Source of the DNA: Streptomyces canus | Lineage (GTDB): Bacteria; Actinomycetota; Actinomycetes; Streptomycetales; Streptomycetaceae | Assembly: GCF_041435015.1 (NCBI RefSeq) | Contig: NZ_CP107989.1 | Span: 5,518,001 to 5,582,000 of the forward strand | Direction of reading: 5' to 3' | DNA: 64,000 bases | In this document: piece by piece, positions 34,359 to 43,053 of the stretch | Position numbering within the stretch: the first letter of the stretch is position 1 | How the letters are laid out: each line of letters starts with the position of its first letter | Notes under the pieces: model-generated | Told to the model about the DNA's origin: nothing | The model's database searches: none | What the model saw: the letters and a program-made list of their open reading frames with translations, nothing else | Made by a program: the position numbers and the translations under genes

Positions 34359-34718
34359 CTAAAGCGGTGGCTCCCTGACAACCAGCGGCAGCGGCCAGCC
34401 GGCGCAGGCCAGCAGTGCGCTGCCGTCCTCGGTGAGAAAGAGCAGGGTGGTCCATGTCCGATCGGCAGAATCGATCAGCCCTGTGCGCACGGGCCGGCCA
34501 TGTTCCCGGATGAGCTGCACTGCTCGTTCCAGCCCAAGAGGTTCGAGTCCGTGCATCCGCATGCGCTGAAGACGTCGCTTGAAGACTCCGGCATGCTGGC
34601 CTGCGGGTTGTGCCCGATCTCCCACCCAGTAGGTGGCGCCGCTGCGGAGGGTGGTCAGAGCTATCACGGAAGCCTCGTCATCACCGGCCAACAGCAGCTC
34701 CAGCACATGCCGTTCCAT
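34359..34718 (-). CDS. Hypothetical protein in the island
   Basis: It encodes 119 aa from the ATG at 34718 (MERHVLELLLAGDDEASVIALTTLRSGATYWVGD), with GGGGGGTGA upstream. The sequence is compatible with a small alpha/beta protein; RTWTTLLFLTEDGSALLACAGWPLPLVV is strand-rich. No family recognised. Confidence 0.6.
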   Translation of the reverse strand: MERHVLELLLAGDDEASVIALTTLRSGATYWVGDRAQPAGQHAGVFKRRLQRMRMHGLEPLGLERAVQLIREHGRPVRTGLIDSADRTWTTLLFLTEDGSALLACAGWPLPLVVREPPL

Positions 34719-35167
34719 GGTCACCCCCCCCGTTTGGGTCTTGCGGTAAAGCAGCCAGGTACCGCCACCCCAGCACTGCCCCAGCACGGTAGCGCCCCTC
34801 CGGGCCCGCCCAGGGGCCCGGGCCGTCACGGACCGATCCGGCTATAGCTACGGATCAGATGAGCCCACGATCGACCGTTGAGTGGTGAGTGTCCAACTGC
34901 GTGACAACGCCGACGGACAACGGCGGACGAGCGGGAACGGCTCCGAACCGTCAGCGCAGGTGAGGTGCCCACCAGCCCAAGGCAGCGCCCCCACCCAAGT
35001 TGCTTCGGGACAAAGAGGTCATCGTGCAACCTGCCACCTACCCCTTCCGCGCCGCCACGCCTTGCTCTAGTCGACGGCCGACAAAGTGGCTCAGGCCAGC
35101 GAGGGCACAGCGAGGCATACGCTCTGCCCCCTCCCAGAACTGGCCGTCGCCTCGATCTGCCACCCGG
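34719..35167. other. 449-bp island region without a gene
   Basis: Base composition is more A/T-rich and codon patterns are not Streptomyces-like in any frame. No start with a ribosome site, RNA gene or terminator stands out. It looks like scrambled remnants. Confidence 0.45.
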
Positions 35168-35419
35168 TTACGCGTCGTCTCCTTCGCCAGGCGCCGGGGC
35201 GCCGGTGCCGTTCTCCCTATCTGGCCCGGACGCCGGCGCAGCGGTGGTGTCGCTGCCGCGAGCGCGCACCTTGGAGTAGAGCTGGGTTCCGGCGATGCTC
35301 ACACCGGCGACGGCGGCGCCGCCGATGAGAGCGCCCTGCCAGCGGTAGAAAGCCCGTAGTGCTGCAGGCCCGCCTCGTTTTGCGGCTTCCTTGGTCAGTT
35401 CCGTATAGACGCTGGTCAC
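35168..35419 (-). CDS. 83-aa single-pass membrane protein
   Basis: It starts at a GTG (VTSVYTELTKEAAKRGGPAALRAFYRWQGALIGGAAVAGVSIAGTQLYSKVRARG), with GAGGTAAAGC upstream. One transmembrane helix is at about residues 29-47, followed by a charged Gly/Pro-rich tail. No known family; the gene may be cargo of the island. Confidence 0.55.
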   Translation of the reverse strand: MTSVYTELTKEAAKRGGPAALRAFYRWQGALIGGAAVAGVSIAGTQLYSKVRARGSDTTAAPASGPDRENGTGAPAPGEGDDA

Positions 35420-35850
35420 GCTTTACCTCGCGTTGCTTCACTCATCCAGGGACAGACCAATATTCGCAGTGCTGGCCCTGAACTGTCGGGCAGTTCAGCA
35501 ACTCCTGCCGACTCACGGCGCACTCACTTCCCGACACGACGGCCGTACGCGGCCGCGGCACCGATCGCGGGCCCGACCCGGCTGATCGCGCCCGACGCAG
35601 GGCTTGCGGGAGCGGCGGGTCCAAGATGACGCCCTGGCTGGTCTCGGGGATCAGGCCGTAGATCAGGACGCATAAGGCGTCGATGAACGCCAGAACGCTC
35701 ACCGGCAGCGTGACTGACGCAGGTGGGGGGCGAAGCGAGGCATGCGCGCGCAGTCGATCGACACCCCTGCCGTCGTGGCTGACTGTCGTCGGCTGAGGTT
35801 CAGACGGGGCGTGTCGAAGGTCCCGGCTGTCGGTCGAGCGCGCCGAAGCT

Positions 35851-35867
35851 GGGCCGTCTCTGGGCCG
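35851..35867 (+). repeat. 17-bp direct repeat, copy 2
   Basis: Identical to 32243-32259 (GGGCCGTCTCTGGGCCG); see that entry. Confidence 0.65.
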
Positions 35868-35977
35868 TCCGAGGTTGCTCAACAGTGGCCAATGACGACC
35901 AACGACGACGACCGGGCGCACGAGCCCACCGTCCCTGAGCAGCAAAAACGCAGGTCACCAAGATCCCCGGCAACACC

Positions 35978-35998
35978 CAGGGCAAGAAGAAGTAACCC
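35978..35998 (+). repeat. attR: Putative attachment-site core (distal side) of the island
   Basis: A 21-bp copy of the gpmA 3' end including the stop codon, identical to 32162-32182. Core genes syntenic with S. coelicolor resume immediately to the right. Confidence 0.75.
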
Positions 35999-36018
35999 CA
36001 CCCGATTCGCGGCCCCCG

Positions 36019-36267
36019 TCAAACCGACAACGGCACCGCGTGGATCTCGTCCGCCTTGTGTCCCGCCCGTTCGTGGACGCGCTGGACCGCCTCCGCCGAC
36101 GGTGCCTCCGAGAGGCAGTACACGAGGCCGGCCTCGGGGTCCGCCCAGGCGCGCTCGAAGTGCACGCTCTCGTCCTTCTCTATCGCCAGGTCGGCCCGGT
36201 GGGCCTCCATCAGCTGGTCGGCCGTGATGCCCTGCATCCCTCGGTGTACGTCCATGAACTGAGCCAT
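36019..36267 (-). CDS. Nickel-binding DUF4242 protein (SCO4226-like)
   Basis: It encodes 82 aa from the ATG at 36267, preceded by AAGGTGGAGG; that start gives exactly the length of S. coelicolor SCO4226. MAQFMDVHRGMQGITADQLMEAHRADLAIEKDESVHFERAWADPEAGLVYCLSEAPSAEAVQRVHERAGH carries the His/Asp pattern of the ferredoxin-like, nickel-binding dimer described for SCO4226. It probably acts as a Ni store or sensor; Nur is encoded 33 kb upstream. Confidence 0.87.
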   Translation of the reverse strand: MAQFMDVHRGMQGITADQLMEAHRADLAIEKDESVHFERAWADPEAGLVYCLSEAPSAEAVQRVHERAGHKADEIHAVPLSV

Positions 36268-36360
36268 GGCCTCCACCTTCCTGCCGTCCCCGAGCCGTAC
36301 GGTCGCCCCCCGTCCCTCTCCTTCATGCTCCCCCTCTCCACCCACCCGGTCGACCCGAAG

Positions 36361-36398
36361 CCACGAGGGGCCCCGGTGTCACCCGGGGCCCCTCGTGG
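36361..36398. terminator. Perfect 16-bp stem hairpin
   Basis: Arms 36361-36376 and 36383-36398 (CCACGAGGGGCCCCGG and its complement) around a 6-nt loop. It lies between the Cys-rich peptide gene (upstream on the minus strand) and the DUF4242 gene. Confidence 0.75.
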
Positions 36399-36424
36399 TC
36401 GTACGAGATCCAGCCGTACCAACT

Positions 36425-36583
36425 TCAGCCGCACTGGCACGGATTGCCCGACTGACACCCGCACCCGCAGCCCGAGCCGCAGCCGCACGCGCCGATGACC
36501 GTCAGGGTCCTGATCGCGGCGGGCTGCTCGGTCGGACGTTCCTGCGTGGGGTCGGACTGGGGGGTGCTGGGGGATTCGGCCAT
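36425..36583 (-). CDS. 52-aa Cys/Gly-rich peptide
   Basis: It starts from the ATG at 36583 with GAGGAGGG 6 nt upstream. The first 30 residues are hydrophilic (MAESPSTPQSDPTQERPTEQ); the tail ACGCGSGCGCGCQSGNPCQCG has eight cysteines, a metallothionein-like density. It sits next to a nickel-binding protein gene and before phoU on the same strand. Metal binding is plausible but unproven; a ribosomally made modified peptide is the alternative. Confidence 0.72.
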   Translation of the reverse strand: MAESPSTPQSDPTQERPTEQPAAIRTLTVIGACGCGSGCGCGCQSGNPCQCG

Positions 36584-36739
36584 GGGTCCCTCCTCAAGGC
36601 GAGGGCCAGAACGTCCCGACTGTCGGACCAGGCCCTGTACCCATTGCATGCCCGCTCCCCTGGGCGCATCAACGGCGCACGGAGGCTTGCGCACACCCCG
36701 AACGGGACCCGGCACACCCCGGGAACAGTCCGGGAGAGG

Positions 36740-37429
36740 TCAGGCCCCCTCCACTCCCGTCACCGGCTGGATGTCCTGCTGGAGGTCGTCCGCGTGCTCA
36801 CCCGTCACCAGGTACACCACCCGCTTGGCGACCGACACGGCGTGGTCGGCGAACCGCTCGTAGTACCGGCCGAGCAGCGTCACGTCGACCGCCGTCTCGA
36901 TGCCGTGCTTCCACTTGTCGTCCAGCAGGTGCTGGAAGAGGGTGCGGTGCAGCAGGTCCATCTCGTCGTCGTCCTGCTCCAGCTGGAGCGCGAGGTCGAC
37001 GTCCTTGGTGACGATGACCTCGGCGGCCTTCGCCATCAGACGCTGGGCGAGCTGGCCCATCTCCAGGATGGTCGCGTGCAGGTCGTTCGGGATCGCACGC
37101 TCCGGGAAGCGCAGCCGGGCCAGCTTCGCCACGTGCTGGGCCAGGTCGCCGGAACGCTCCAGGTCGGCCGACATGCGCAGCGAGGTGACGACGATACGGA
37201 GGTCCGTCGCCACCGGCTGCTGCCGGGCGAGCAGCGCTATCGCCCGGGCCTCCAGGTCGTGCTGGAGGTCGTCCACCTTCTGGTCGGCCTCGATCACGCT
37301 CTCGGCCAGCTTCAGGTCGGAGTCGAGGATGGCCGTCGTGGCGCGTCCGATCGCCGAGCCGACCAGCCGGGCCATCTCCACCAGACCGTCGCCGATCGAA
37401 TCAAGTTCCTCGTGGTACGCGTCCCGCAT
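36740..37429 (-). CDS. phoU: Phosphate-signalling protein PhoU
   Basis: It encodes 229 aa from the ATG at 37429 (MRDAYHEELDSIGDGLVEMARLVGSAI). Two three-helix bundles carry the metal-binding motifs E-x-x-D: DQKVDDLQHDLEARAIALLARQQP and KDVDLALQLEQDDDEMDLLHRTLF. PhoU links the Pst transporter to the PhoR sensor and keeps the Pho regulon off when phosphate is ample. It is divergent from phoR, with a PHO box between. Confidence 0.94.
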   Translation of the reverse strand: MRDAYHEELDSIGDGLVEMARLVGSAIGRATTAILDSDLKLAESVIEADQKVDDLQHDLEARAIALLARQQPVATDLRIVVTSLRMSADLERSGDLAQHVAKLARLRFPERAIPNDLHATILEMGQLAQRLMAKAAEVIVTKDVDLALQLEQDDDEMDLLHRTLFQHLLDDKWKHGIETAVDVTLLGRYYERFADHAVSVAKRVVYLVTGEHADDLQQDIQPVTGVEGA

Positions 37430-37546
37430 CAGGGTTCCCTCTCGTACGTCATTCCTGTGGGTTCCAGGGGCCAAAACCGGCCGTGAAACCGGTGCTGCGT
37501 ACCCCACGCTCCCACGTTCGGCCCTGTACGCGTCCGTTTCCGCCCT

Positions 37547-37579
37547 CCCAAATGAACCAATACTGGCTCCAAGGTGAAC
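37547..37579 (-). promoter_or_regulatory. PHO box of three 11-bp direct-repeat units
   Basis: On the minus strand the units read GTTCACCTTGG, AGCCAGTATTG and GTTCATTTGGG, matching the PhoP repeat consensus (GTTCA-type heptamer every 11 bp); the middle unit is weaker. It lies in the phoU-phoR intergenic region, so PhoP probably controls phoU and its own operon, as in S. coelicolor. Confidence 0.8.
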
Positions 37580-37652
37580 TCTGGGCGACGAGTGTTCGAG
37601 CTCGCACTCGGACGGCTGTGGCCAGGACCGATCCCATGCCTAACCTGGGGGC

Positions 37653-38906
37653 ATGGACGTGAACGCGGCGGTCGCCGCAGCGGCAGCGATCGCCGGTGTG
37701 CTCACCGGTGTCATCGCCATGCTGGCGTTCCGCTGGAGCGAGCGGGAACAGAAACGCCCCACCCGCACCTCCCTGCACACGGACCCGGTGCTTCCGCCGG
37801 GCGTGGACACCGTCCTCTCCGTGCTCCGCTCCTCGGCCGTGGTCCTCGACGAGGCCGACGCCGTGGTCAAGGCCAGCTCCGCCGCGTACGCCCTCGGGCT
37901 GGTCCGCGGCGGCAAGCTCTCCGTGGAGCCGATGCTCCAGATGGCCAGGGACACCAGGAGGGACGGGGAGATACGGCAGGTCGAGCTGGATCTCCCCAGG
38001 CGGGGGACCGGACGCGGCGAGGCACTCGCGGTCTCCGCGCGGGTCGCGCCCCTCGGCTCCCGGCTGGTGCTGCTGCTCGTGGAGGACCTCACCGAGGCCC
38101 GGCGGATCGAAGCGGTACGACGCGACTTCGTCGCGAACGTCAGCCATGAGCTCAAGACCCCCGTCGGCGCGCTCTCCCTCCTGTCCGAGGCCGTCATGGA
38201 CGCCTCGGAGGACCCGGAGGCCGTGGAGCGCTTCGCCGGCCGGATGCAGATCGAGGCCACCCGCCTGACCAGCCTGGTCCAGGAGCTCATCGACCTCTCC
38301 CGGGTGCAGAACGACGACCCGCTGGAGGACGCCGAGCCGGTCCGCGTGGACGAGCTGGTCGCCGAGGCCATCGACCGGTGCCGGCACCAGGCGGGCACCA
38401 AGCAGATCACCATGGCCGCCGCCGGTGCGGCCGAGCTGCGCGTCTGGGGCAACCGCGGCCAGCTCGCCGCCGCTCTCGGCAACCTCGTCGAGAACGCCGT
38501 CAACTACTCGCCCGCCCGCACCCGGGTCGGCATAGCCGCCCGCCGGGTGTCCGTGCCGAGCGGCGACCTGATCGAGGTCGCGGTCACGGACCAGGGCATC
38601 GGCATCTCCGACAAGGACAAGGAGCGCATCTTCGAGCGCTTCTACCGCGTCGACCCGGCCCGCTCCCGCCAGACCGGCGGTACCGGACTCGGTCTCGCGA
38701 TCGTCAAGCACGTGGCCGCCTCGCACGGCGGGGAGGTCACGGTGTGGAGTTCTGAGGGACAGGGCTCCACGTTCACCCTCAGGCTGCCGGAGGCGGGCGC
38801 GGCCCGCGACCGCGCGCTCCAGCACCCCGACCTCGACGACGAGGACGGGCCCACTCCCGAGTCGGCTTCTTACGACCCGCTTCCCGCCCCGGAGGTCCTT
38901 CCGTGA
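37653..38906 (+). CDS. phoR: PhoR/SenX3-type sensor histidine kinase
   Basis: It encodes 417 aa. One N-terminal transmembrane helix (about 4-24) and a short PAS-like region (SSAVVLDEADAVVKASSAAYALGL) lead to HisKA with ANVSHELKTPVGAL (phospho-acceptor H165) and HATPase with NLVENAVNYSP, DQGIGISDKDKERIFERFYRVD and GTGLGLAIVKH. It phosphorylates PhoP at low phosphate. TAACCT 6 nt upstream of the ATG implies a leaderless start. The stop overlaps phoP (GTGA). Confidence 0.95.
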   Translation: MDVNAAVAAAAAIAGVLTGVIAMLAFRWSEREQKRPTRTSLHTDPVLPPGVDTVLSVLRSSAVVLDEADAVVKASSAAYALGLVRGGKLSVEPMLQMARDTRRDGEIRQVELDLPRRGTGRGEALAVSARVAPLGSRLVLLLVEDLTEARRIEAVRRDFVANVSHELKTPVGALSLLSEAVMDASEDPEAVERFAGRMQIEATRLTSLVQELIDLSRVQNDDPLEDAEPVRVDELVAEAIDRCRHQAGTKQITMAAAGAAELRVWGNRGQLAAALGNLVENAVNYSPARTRVGIAARRVSVPSGDLIEVAVTDQGIGISDKDKERIFERFYRVDPARSRQTGGTGLGLAIVKHVAASHGGEVTVWSSEGQGSTFTLRLPEAGAARDRALQHPDLDDEDGPTPESASYDPLPAPEVLP

Positions 38907-39583
38907 CCCGAGTGCTCGTCGTCGAGGACGAGGAGTCCTTCTCCGACGCCCTTTCGTACATGCTCCGCAAGGAGGGCTTCGAGGTCGCTGTCGCGACCAC
39001 GGGCCCCGACGGACTCGACGAGTTCGAGCGCAACGGCGCCGACCTCGTCCTCCTCGACCTGATGCTGCCGGGCCTGCCCGGCACCGAGGTCTGCCGCCAG
39101 CTGCGCGGCCGCTCCAACGTCCCCGTCATCATGGTGACCGCCAAGGACAGCGAGATCGACAAGGTCGTCGGCCTGGAAATAGGAGCCGATGACTATGTCA
39201 CCAAGCCGTTCTCCTCGCGCGAGCTGGTCGCCCGCATCCGCGCCGTCCTGCGCCGCCGCGGCGAGCCCGAGGAGGTCACCCCGGCCGCCCTGGAGGCCGG
39301 TCCGGTCCGCATGGACGTGGACCGCCACGTGGTCACGGTCTCCGGCTCCAAGGTCGACCTGCCTCTCAAGGAGTTCGACCTGCTGGAGATGCTGCTGCGC
39401 AACGCCGGCCGCGTCCTGACCCGTATGCAGCTCATCGACCGCGTCTGGGGCGCCGACTACGTCGGCGACACCAAGACCCTCGACGTCCACGTCAAGCGCC
39501 TGCGCGCCAAGATCGAGCCGGACCCGGGCGCGCCCAGGTACCTGGTGACGGTGCGGGGTCTCGGCTACAAGTTCGAGCCGTAA
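38903..39583 (+). CDS. phoP: PhoP/RegX3-type response regulator
   Basis: It encodes 226 aa from a GTG overlapping the phoR stop. The receiver has phospho-acceptor D52 (LVLLDLMLPG) and K101 (DDYVTKPFSSRE). The C-terminal OmpR-type winged helix (LPLKEFDLLEMLLRNAGRVLTRMQLIDRVWG ... KTLDVHVKRLRAKIE) binds PHO boxes. It is the master phosphate regulator of Streptomyces, also repressing much antibiotic production. Confidence 0.96.
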   Translation: MTRVLVVEDEESFSDALSYMLRKEGFEVAVATTGPDGLDEFERNGADLVLLDLMLPGLPGTEVCRQLRGRSNVPVIMVTAKDSEIDKVVGLEIGADDYVTKPFSSRELVARIRAVLRRRGEPEEVTPAALEAGPVRMDVDRHVVTVSGSKVDLPLKEFDLLEMLLRNAGRVLTRMQLIDRVWGADYVGDTKTLDVHVKRLRAKIEPDPGAPRYLVTVRGLGYKFEP

Positions 39584-39599
39584 AGAGGAACGCCTCACA

Positions 39600-39645
39600 T
39601 ACGCCGAAGGGCGGGACCTCCTCGGAGGGCCCGCCCTTCGGCGTA
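39600..39645. terminator. Strong bidirectional terminator between phoP and the lipoprotein gene
   Basis: A 16-bp perfect stem (39600-39615 and 39630-39645, TACGCCGAAGGGCGGG and complement), 17 bp after the phoP stop and just before the converging lipoprotein stop. Confidence 0.85.
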
Positions 39646-39665
39646 GGACGATCCTGTACGGCCGC

Positions 39666-40328
39666 TCAGTGGCTCGCGGCCGACTCGGTGGCCGTCGTGC
39701 TCGCGGACGCCGCGTCGGTCGGCGTGCCGGAGCCGCTCGGCGTGGCCGAGCCGCCCGGGGTCGCGGAGCCGGTCGGCTTCGGCGAGGTCTGCGGCGCCGA
39801 CGGGACGGCGGTCGGGCCCCACTTGGTGAAGTAGCTGTCGGCCGGGACCACGAAGGCACGCAGGCTCACGGCACCGGTCGTGCTGAAGGTGAAGGTGACC
39901 TTCTGGGCGTTGCCGTCCTTGACGCTCTCGCCGATCTCGGCCACCGCCGCGGAGGCGTTGCCCTTGCCGCCCAGGATCACGGAGCCGTGCGCCGGGACGG
40001 TCACCTTGCCCTTGCCCTTGGCGGGCGTGATCTCGGCGCTGCCGCCGCCCTCGACGCTCACGGCGTCCAGCGTCTGGGCGGTGCCGGTGGTGTTGAAGAG
40101 GGTGGCGGAGACCACGGCGGGGCCCTTGGTCTCGCCCGAGGCCTCGGTGGCGGGCTGGGTGATGACCACGACGTTCTGGAGACTGATGCCGCCGACGGTG
40201 GTCTCCGCGTTGTCCGGCTTGACCTCCAGCGTCTGGGCGTTGGTTCCGGCCGCGCACGCGGAGAGCGCGGTGGCCGAGAACGCGATGGCGGCGGCGGCGA
40301 GGACGCCGCGTCGAAGGCTGCTGCTCAC
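39666..40328 (-). CDS. Lipoprotein with beta-sandwich domain
   Basis: It encodes 220 aa from a GTG with AAGGAG 11 nt upstream. The signal peptide ends in the lipobox LSAC (lipidated C25). The mature part (LEVKPDNAETTVGGISLQNVVVITQP ... GPAVVSATLFNTTGTAQTLDAVSV) is strand-rich and resembles DUF461/PCuAC-like copper chaperone folds, but the Met/His copper motif is not evident. The C-terminus is a Ser/Thr/Pro/Gly low-complexity tail that may cross the peptidoglycan. Confidence 0.85.
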   Translation of the reverse strand: MSSSLRRGVLAAAAIAFSATALSACAAGTNAQTLEVKPDNAETTVGGISLQNVVVITQPATEASGETKGPAVVSATLFNTTGTAQTLDAVSVEGGGSAEITPAKGKGKVTVPAHGSVILGGKGNASAAVAEIGESVKDGNAQKVTFTFSTTGAVSLRAFVVPADSYFTKWGPTAVPSAPQTSPKPTGSATPGGSATPSGSGTPTDAASASTTATESAASH

Positions 40329-40926
40329 GGCGGCGGCAACTCCTTGACTTGAGCGAGGCGGCCGTAAAGCCGCGCTAAGTGTCTGTCAGCGGCCTCAGGT
40401 TACCGAGCCGTTCCCGCCGGGCCGCACCCGACCCTCCCCAAGAGGCGTATCTCTCCGGTCACTCCGGTTCACGCGTGACTCGTCAGTCACTTCCGCCCCG
40501 CACTCCGGCGCTCGTCCGGCATTCACATAAGAGTCTTCGGCATCCAGTAGCAAAACTTCCGTGAAGGAATGCGCGATCGCCCCCGGAATTGATCACCGGC
40601 TGATCCGTCCGGCTCGTGTGATCAATTCCTGAATCGACGCGGAACCGACTCCTGGCTCCGAACGGAGTAGCGTAAGTCGCACATGTGGAACCGGACATTT
40701 GGGGACGTTAGCCCGTCTGGAAGGGCTTCCGGATGTGTGTAACGCACGCGTTTCACCTCCCCCGGAGAGCCGCTCCGACCTGCGAATACCTTCTTCCGCT
40801 CGGCCCGCGCAGCACGTTCCTGTTGCTGTTGTCAAGCCCCGAGATATGCCCTGACCTGCGAAAACGCCATTCAGAACCCGCAGTTTCCGTGTTACCCTGG
40901 ATAGCCACGGAAGGGGTACCTGTCAC
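40329..40926. other. 598-bp upstream region of carD with a long inverted repeat
   Basis: No gene is seen. It contains a 12-bp perfect inverted repeat (40585-40596 and 40618-40629), a second short hairpin GGAAG-GG-CTTCC near 40718, and the carD promoter with TACCCT near 40894. The length and the A/T-rich segments are unusual for this genome, which suggests multiple promoters or a small RNA. Confidence 0.5.
40585..40629. repeat. 12-bp inverted repeat (GGAATTGATCAC/GTGATCAATTCC), 21-nt spacer
   Basis: A perfect match between 40585-40596 and 40618-40629; each arm contains the palindrome TGATCA. It could be two operator half-sites or the stem of a transcript. No homologous copy was seen elsewhere in the window. 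Confidence 0.7.
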
Positions 40927-41409
40927 ATGACGTTCAAGGTTGGCGACACCGTGGTCTATCCCCATCACGGGGCCGCGCTGATCGAGGCTATCGAAACTCG
41001 CCAGATCAAAGGCGTGGACAAGACCTACTTGGTTCTGAAGGTCGCCCAGGGTGACCTGACGGTGCGTGTGCCAGCGGACAATGCGGAGTTCGTCGGCGTG
41101 CGTGATGTGGTCGGTCAGGATGGGCTGGACCGGGTCTTCGAGGTGCTGCGCGCACCGTACGCCGAGGAGCCCACGAACTGGTCCCGTCGATACAAGGCAA
41201 ACCTGGAGAAGCTCGCCTCCGGCGATGTCATCAAGGTCGCGGAAGTCGTGCGCGACCTGTGGCGTCGTGAGCGCGAGCGCGGACTCTCCGCAGGTGAGAA
41301 GCGCATGCTCGCCAAGGCTCGGCAGATCCTGGTGAGCGAGCTCGCCCTCGCGGAGAACACGAACGAGGACAAGGCCGAGGCGCTGCTCGACGAGGTTCTC
41401 GCGTCCTGA
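40927..41409 (+). CDS. carD: CarD-family RNA polymerase-binding regulator
   Basis: It encodes 160 aa, the standard length. The N-terminal Tudor-like RNAP beta-lobe-binding domain ([21 protein letters not shown]...[23 protein letters not shown]) precedes a basic helical domain with [20 protein letters not shown], whose Trp wedges the upstream edge of the open complex. CarD stabilises RNAP-promoter open complexes, especially at rRNA and housekeeping promoters, and is essential in mycobacteria. GGAAGGGG precedes the ATG. Confidence 0.95.
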   Translation: MTFKVGDTVVYPHHGAALIEAIETRQIKGVDKTYLVLKVAQGDLTVRVPADNAEFVGVRDVVGQDGLDRVFEVLRAPYAEEPTNWSRRYKANLEKLASGDVIKVAEVVRDLWRRERERGLSAGEKRMLAKARQILVSELALAENTNEDKAEALLDEVLAS

Positions 41410-41735
41410 GCGGTCCCTGTGCAGGCACCTTGCCCGCTCAGCTCAGCACACACTGAATCCGAATTGCCGCACTGAAATGCCGCGGTGCCCGATGACGCAA
41501 CAGCTGTCGCCGGGCGCTGCGGCATGTCTGTCTCCGGATGCTCCGGATGCCGGACCTACGACGCCCCGTAGTGACGTACGCGTGTTCCTCTCGGAGAAAG
41601 ATCCCCCGATACTAGGCGTGCCGGGCCCGGGCAGCTGGCTCGACCGGTGTCACGGAAGGGTCCGGTCAAGGCGTCGCGCCCGGCACGCTGTCTCCGTACC
41701 CACGTTGGCCGAGCACACAAACCTGACAGGAACCG
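41410..41735. other. 326-bp carD-ispD intergenic region
   Basis: No gene or strong hairpin is visible. A possible promoter has TAGGCG near 41615. The ispD ribosome site is AGGAAC just before 41736. Confidence 0.4.
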
Positions 41736-42500
41736 ATGTCTGACGTTTCGCGCCCTTCGCCCGCCGAAGCACGTGCGGAAGCCCGCACTGCGGTGGTGAT
41801 TCCGGCCGCCGGAAGGGGCGTACGCCTCGGTCCGGGCGCCCCCAAAGCGCTCCGCGCGCTGAACGGCACCCCCATGCTGATCCACGCGGTCCGCGCGATG
41901 GCCGCGTCCCGTGCCGTCTCCCTGGTCGTCGTCGTGGCCCCGCCCGACGGCGCCGGCGAGGTCAAGTCGCTCCTCGACGCCCACGCGCTGCCCGAGCGGA
42001 CGGACTTCCTCGTCGTCCCGGGCGGTGACTCCCGTCAGGAATCGGTCCGGCTCGGCCTCGACGCCCTGCCCCCCGACTTCGGCATCGTCCTGGTCCATGA
42101 CGCGGCCCGCCCGCTCGTCCCGGTCGACACGGTCGACGCGGTCATCGAGGCCGTACGGGAGGGCGCGCCCGCCGTCGTCCCGGCGCTGCCCCTCGCGGAC
42201 ACCGTGAAGGAGGTCGAGCCGGCGACCGCCCCCGGCGCGCCGGAGCCGGTGGTGGCGACCCCGGTCCGCGCGCGCCTGCGTGCCGTACAGACACCGCAGG
42301 GCTTCGACCGGGCGACCCTGATCCGCGCCCACGAGACGGTCACCGAGGACGTCACGGACGACGCGAGCATGGTCGAGCAGCTGGGCCTCACGGTCATGGT
42401 CGTGCCCGGCCACGAGGAGGCCTTCAAGGTGACCCGCCCGCTGGACCTGGTCCTCGCGGAGGCGGTTCTGGCCCGCAGGAGGCTCAACGATGGCTTCTGA
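41736..42500 (+). CDS. ispD: 2-C-methyl-D-erythritol 4-phosphate cytidylyltransferase
   Basis: It encodes 254 aa. The CTP-binding loop [49 protein letters not shown] and [10 protein letters not shown] are the IspD signatures; [16 protein letters not shown] and [10 protein letters not shown] complete the active site. It makes CDP-methylerythritol in the MEP isoprenoid pathway. The stop overlaps the ispF ATG by 11 nt. Confidence 0.96.
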   Translation: MSDVSRPSPAEARAEARTAVVIPAAGRGVRLGPGAPKALRALNGTPMLIHAVRAMAASRAVSLVVVVAPPDGAGEVKSLLDAHALPERTDFLVVPGGDSRQESVRLGLDALPPDFGIVLVHDAARPLVPVDTVDAVIEAVREGAPAVVPALPLADTVKEVEPATAPGAPEPVVATPVRARLRAVQTPQGFDRATLIRAHETVTEDVTDDASMVEQLGLTVMVVPGHEEAFKVTRPLDLVLAEAVLARRRLNDGF

Positions 42501-42981
42501 GTCCGTGTTGCCGCAGGTCGGCATCGGCACCGACATCCACGCCTTCGAGGAGGGCCGCGAGCTGTGGTGCGCGGGCCTGAAGTGGGAAGGCGAGGGCACC
42601 GGCCTGGCCGGCCACTCCGACGCGGACGTCGTCGCCCACGCCGCGTGCAACGCGCTCTTCTCCGCGGCCGGCCTCGGTGACCTGGGACAGCACTTCGGCA
42701 CCGGCCGCCCCGAGTGGTCGGGTGCATCCGGTGTCACCCTGTTGACGGAGGCGGCCCGGATCGTGCGCGCGGCGGGCTTCCGGATCGGCAACATCGCCGT
42801 ACAGGTGGTGGGGCCGCGGCCGAAGATCGGCAAGCGCAGGGACGAGGCGCAGAAAATCCTGTCGGAGGCGGCGGGAGCCCCGGTGTCGGTCTCGGGGGCG
42901 ACCACGGACGGTCTCGGCTTCCCGGGACGCGGTGAGGGTCTGATGGCGGTCGCGACGGCCTTGGTCGTCAGGGAAGGGTGA
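42490..42981 (+). CDS. ispF: 2-C-methyl-D-erythritol 2,4-cyclodiphosphate synthase
   Basis: It encodes 163 aa. IspF motifs: [12 protein letters not shown] (zinc Asp and His), [11 protein letters not shown] (third zinc His), and [19 protein letters not shown] near the C-terminus. It forms MEcPP after IspD and IspE. Overlap with ispD gives translational coupling. A short insert after [15 protein letters not shown] is usual in Streptomyces. Confidence 0.96.
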   Translation: MASESVLPQVGIGTDIHAFEEGRELWCAGLKWEGEGTGLAGHSDADVVAHAACNALFSAAGLGDLGQHFGTGRPEWSGASGVTLLTEAARIVRAAGFRIGNIAVQVVGPRPKIGKRRDEAQKILSEAAGAPVSVSGATTDGLGFPGRGEGLMAVATALVVREG

Positions 42982-43053
42982 CAAGTGGCCGTAAGGGAAG
43001 GGTGACAAAAGGACTGCTCCACGCATCCCCTTCGGCCCACTACCCTAGGTCCC

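Larger units (their letters stand above)
35420..36018. other. 599-bp island end: remnants and right-hand att region, no intact gene
   Basis: A minus-strand frame at about 35590-35720 reads as a membrane helix fragment (LPVSVLAFIDALCVLIYGLIPETSQG) but lacks coherent ends. At 35870-35980 a plus-strand frame leads into the duplicated gpmA codons (GNTQGKKK then stop), as expected for the attP side of an integrated element. No integrase remains. Confidence 0.5.

Noticed and set aside
32181..36018. CRISPR or toxin-antitoxin system in the island
   Set aside because: No regularly spaced repeats and no paired small ORFs of known toxin or antitoxin type are present.
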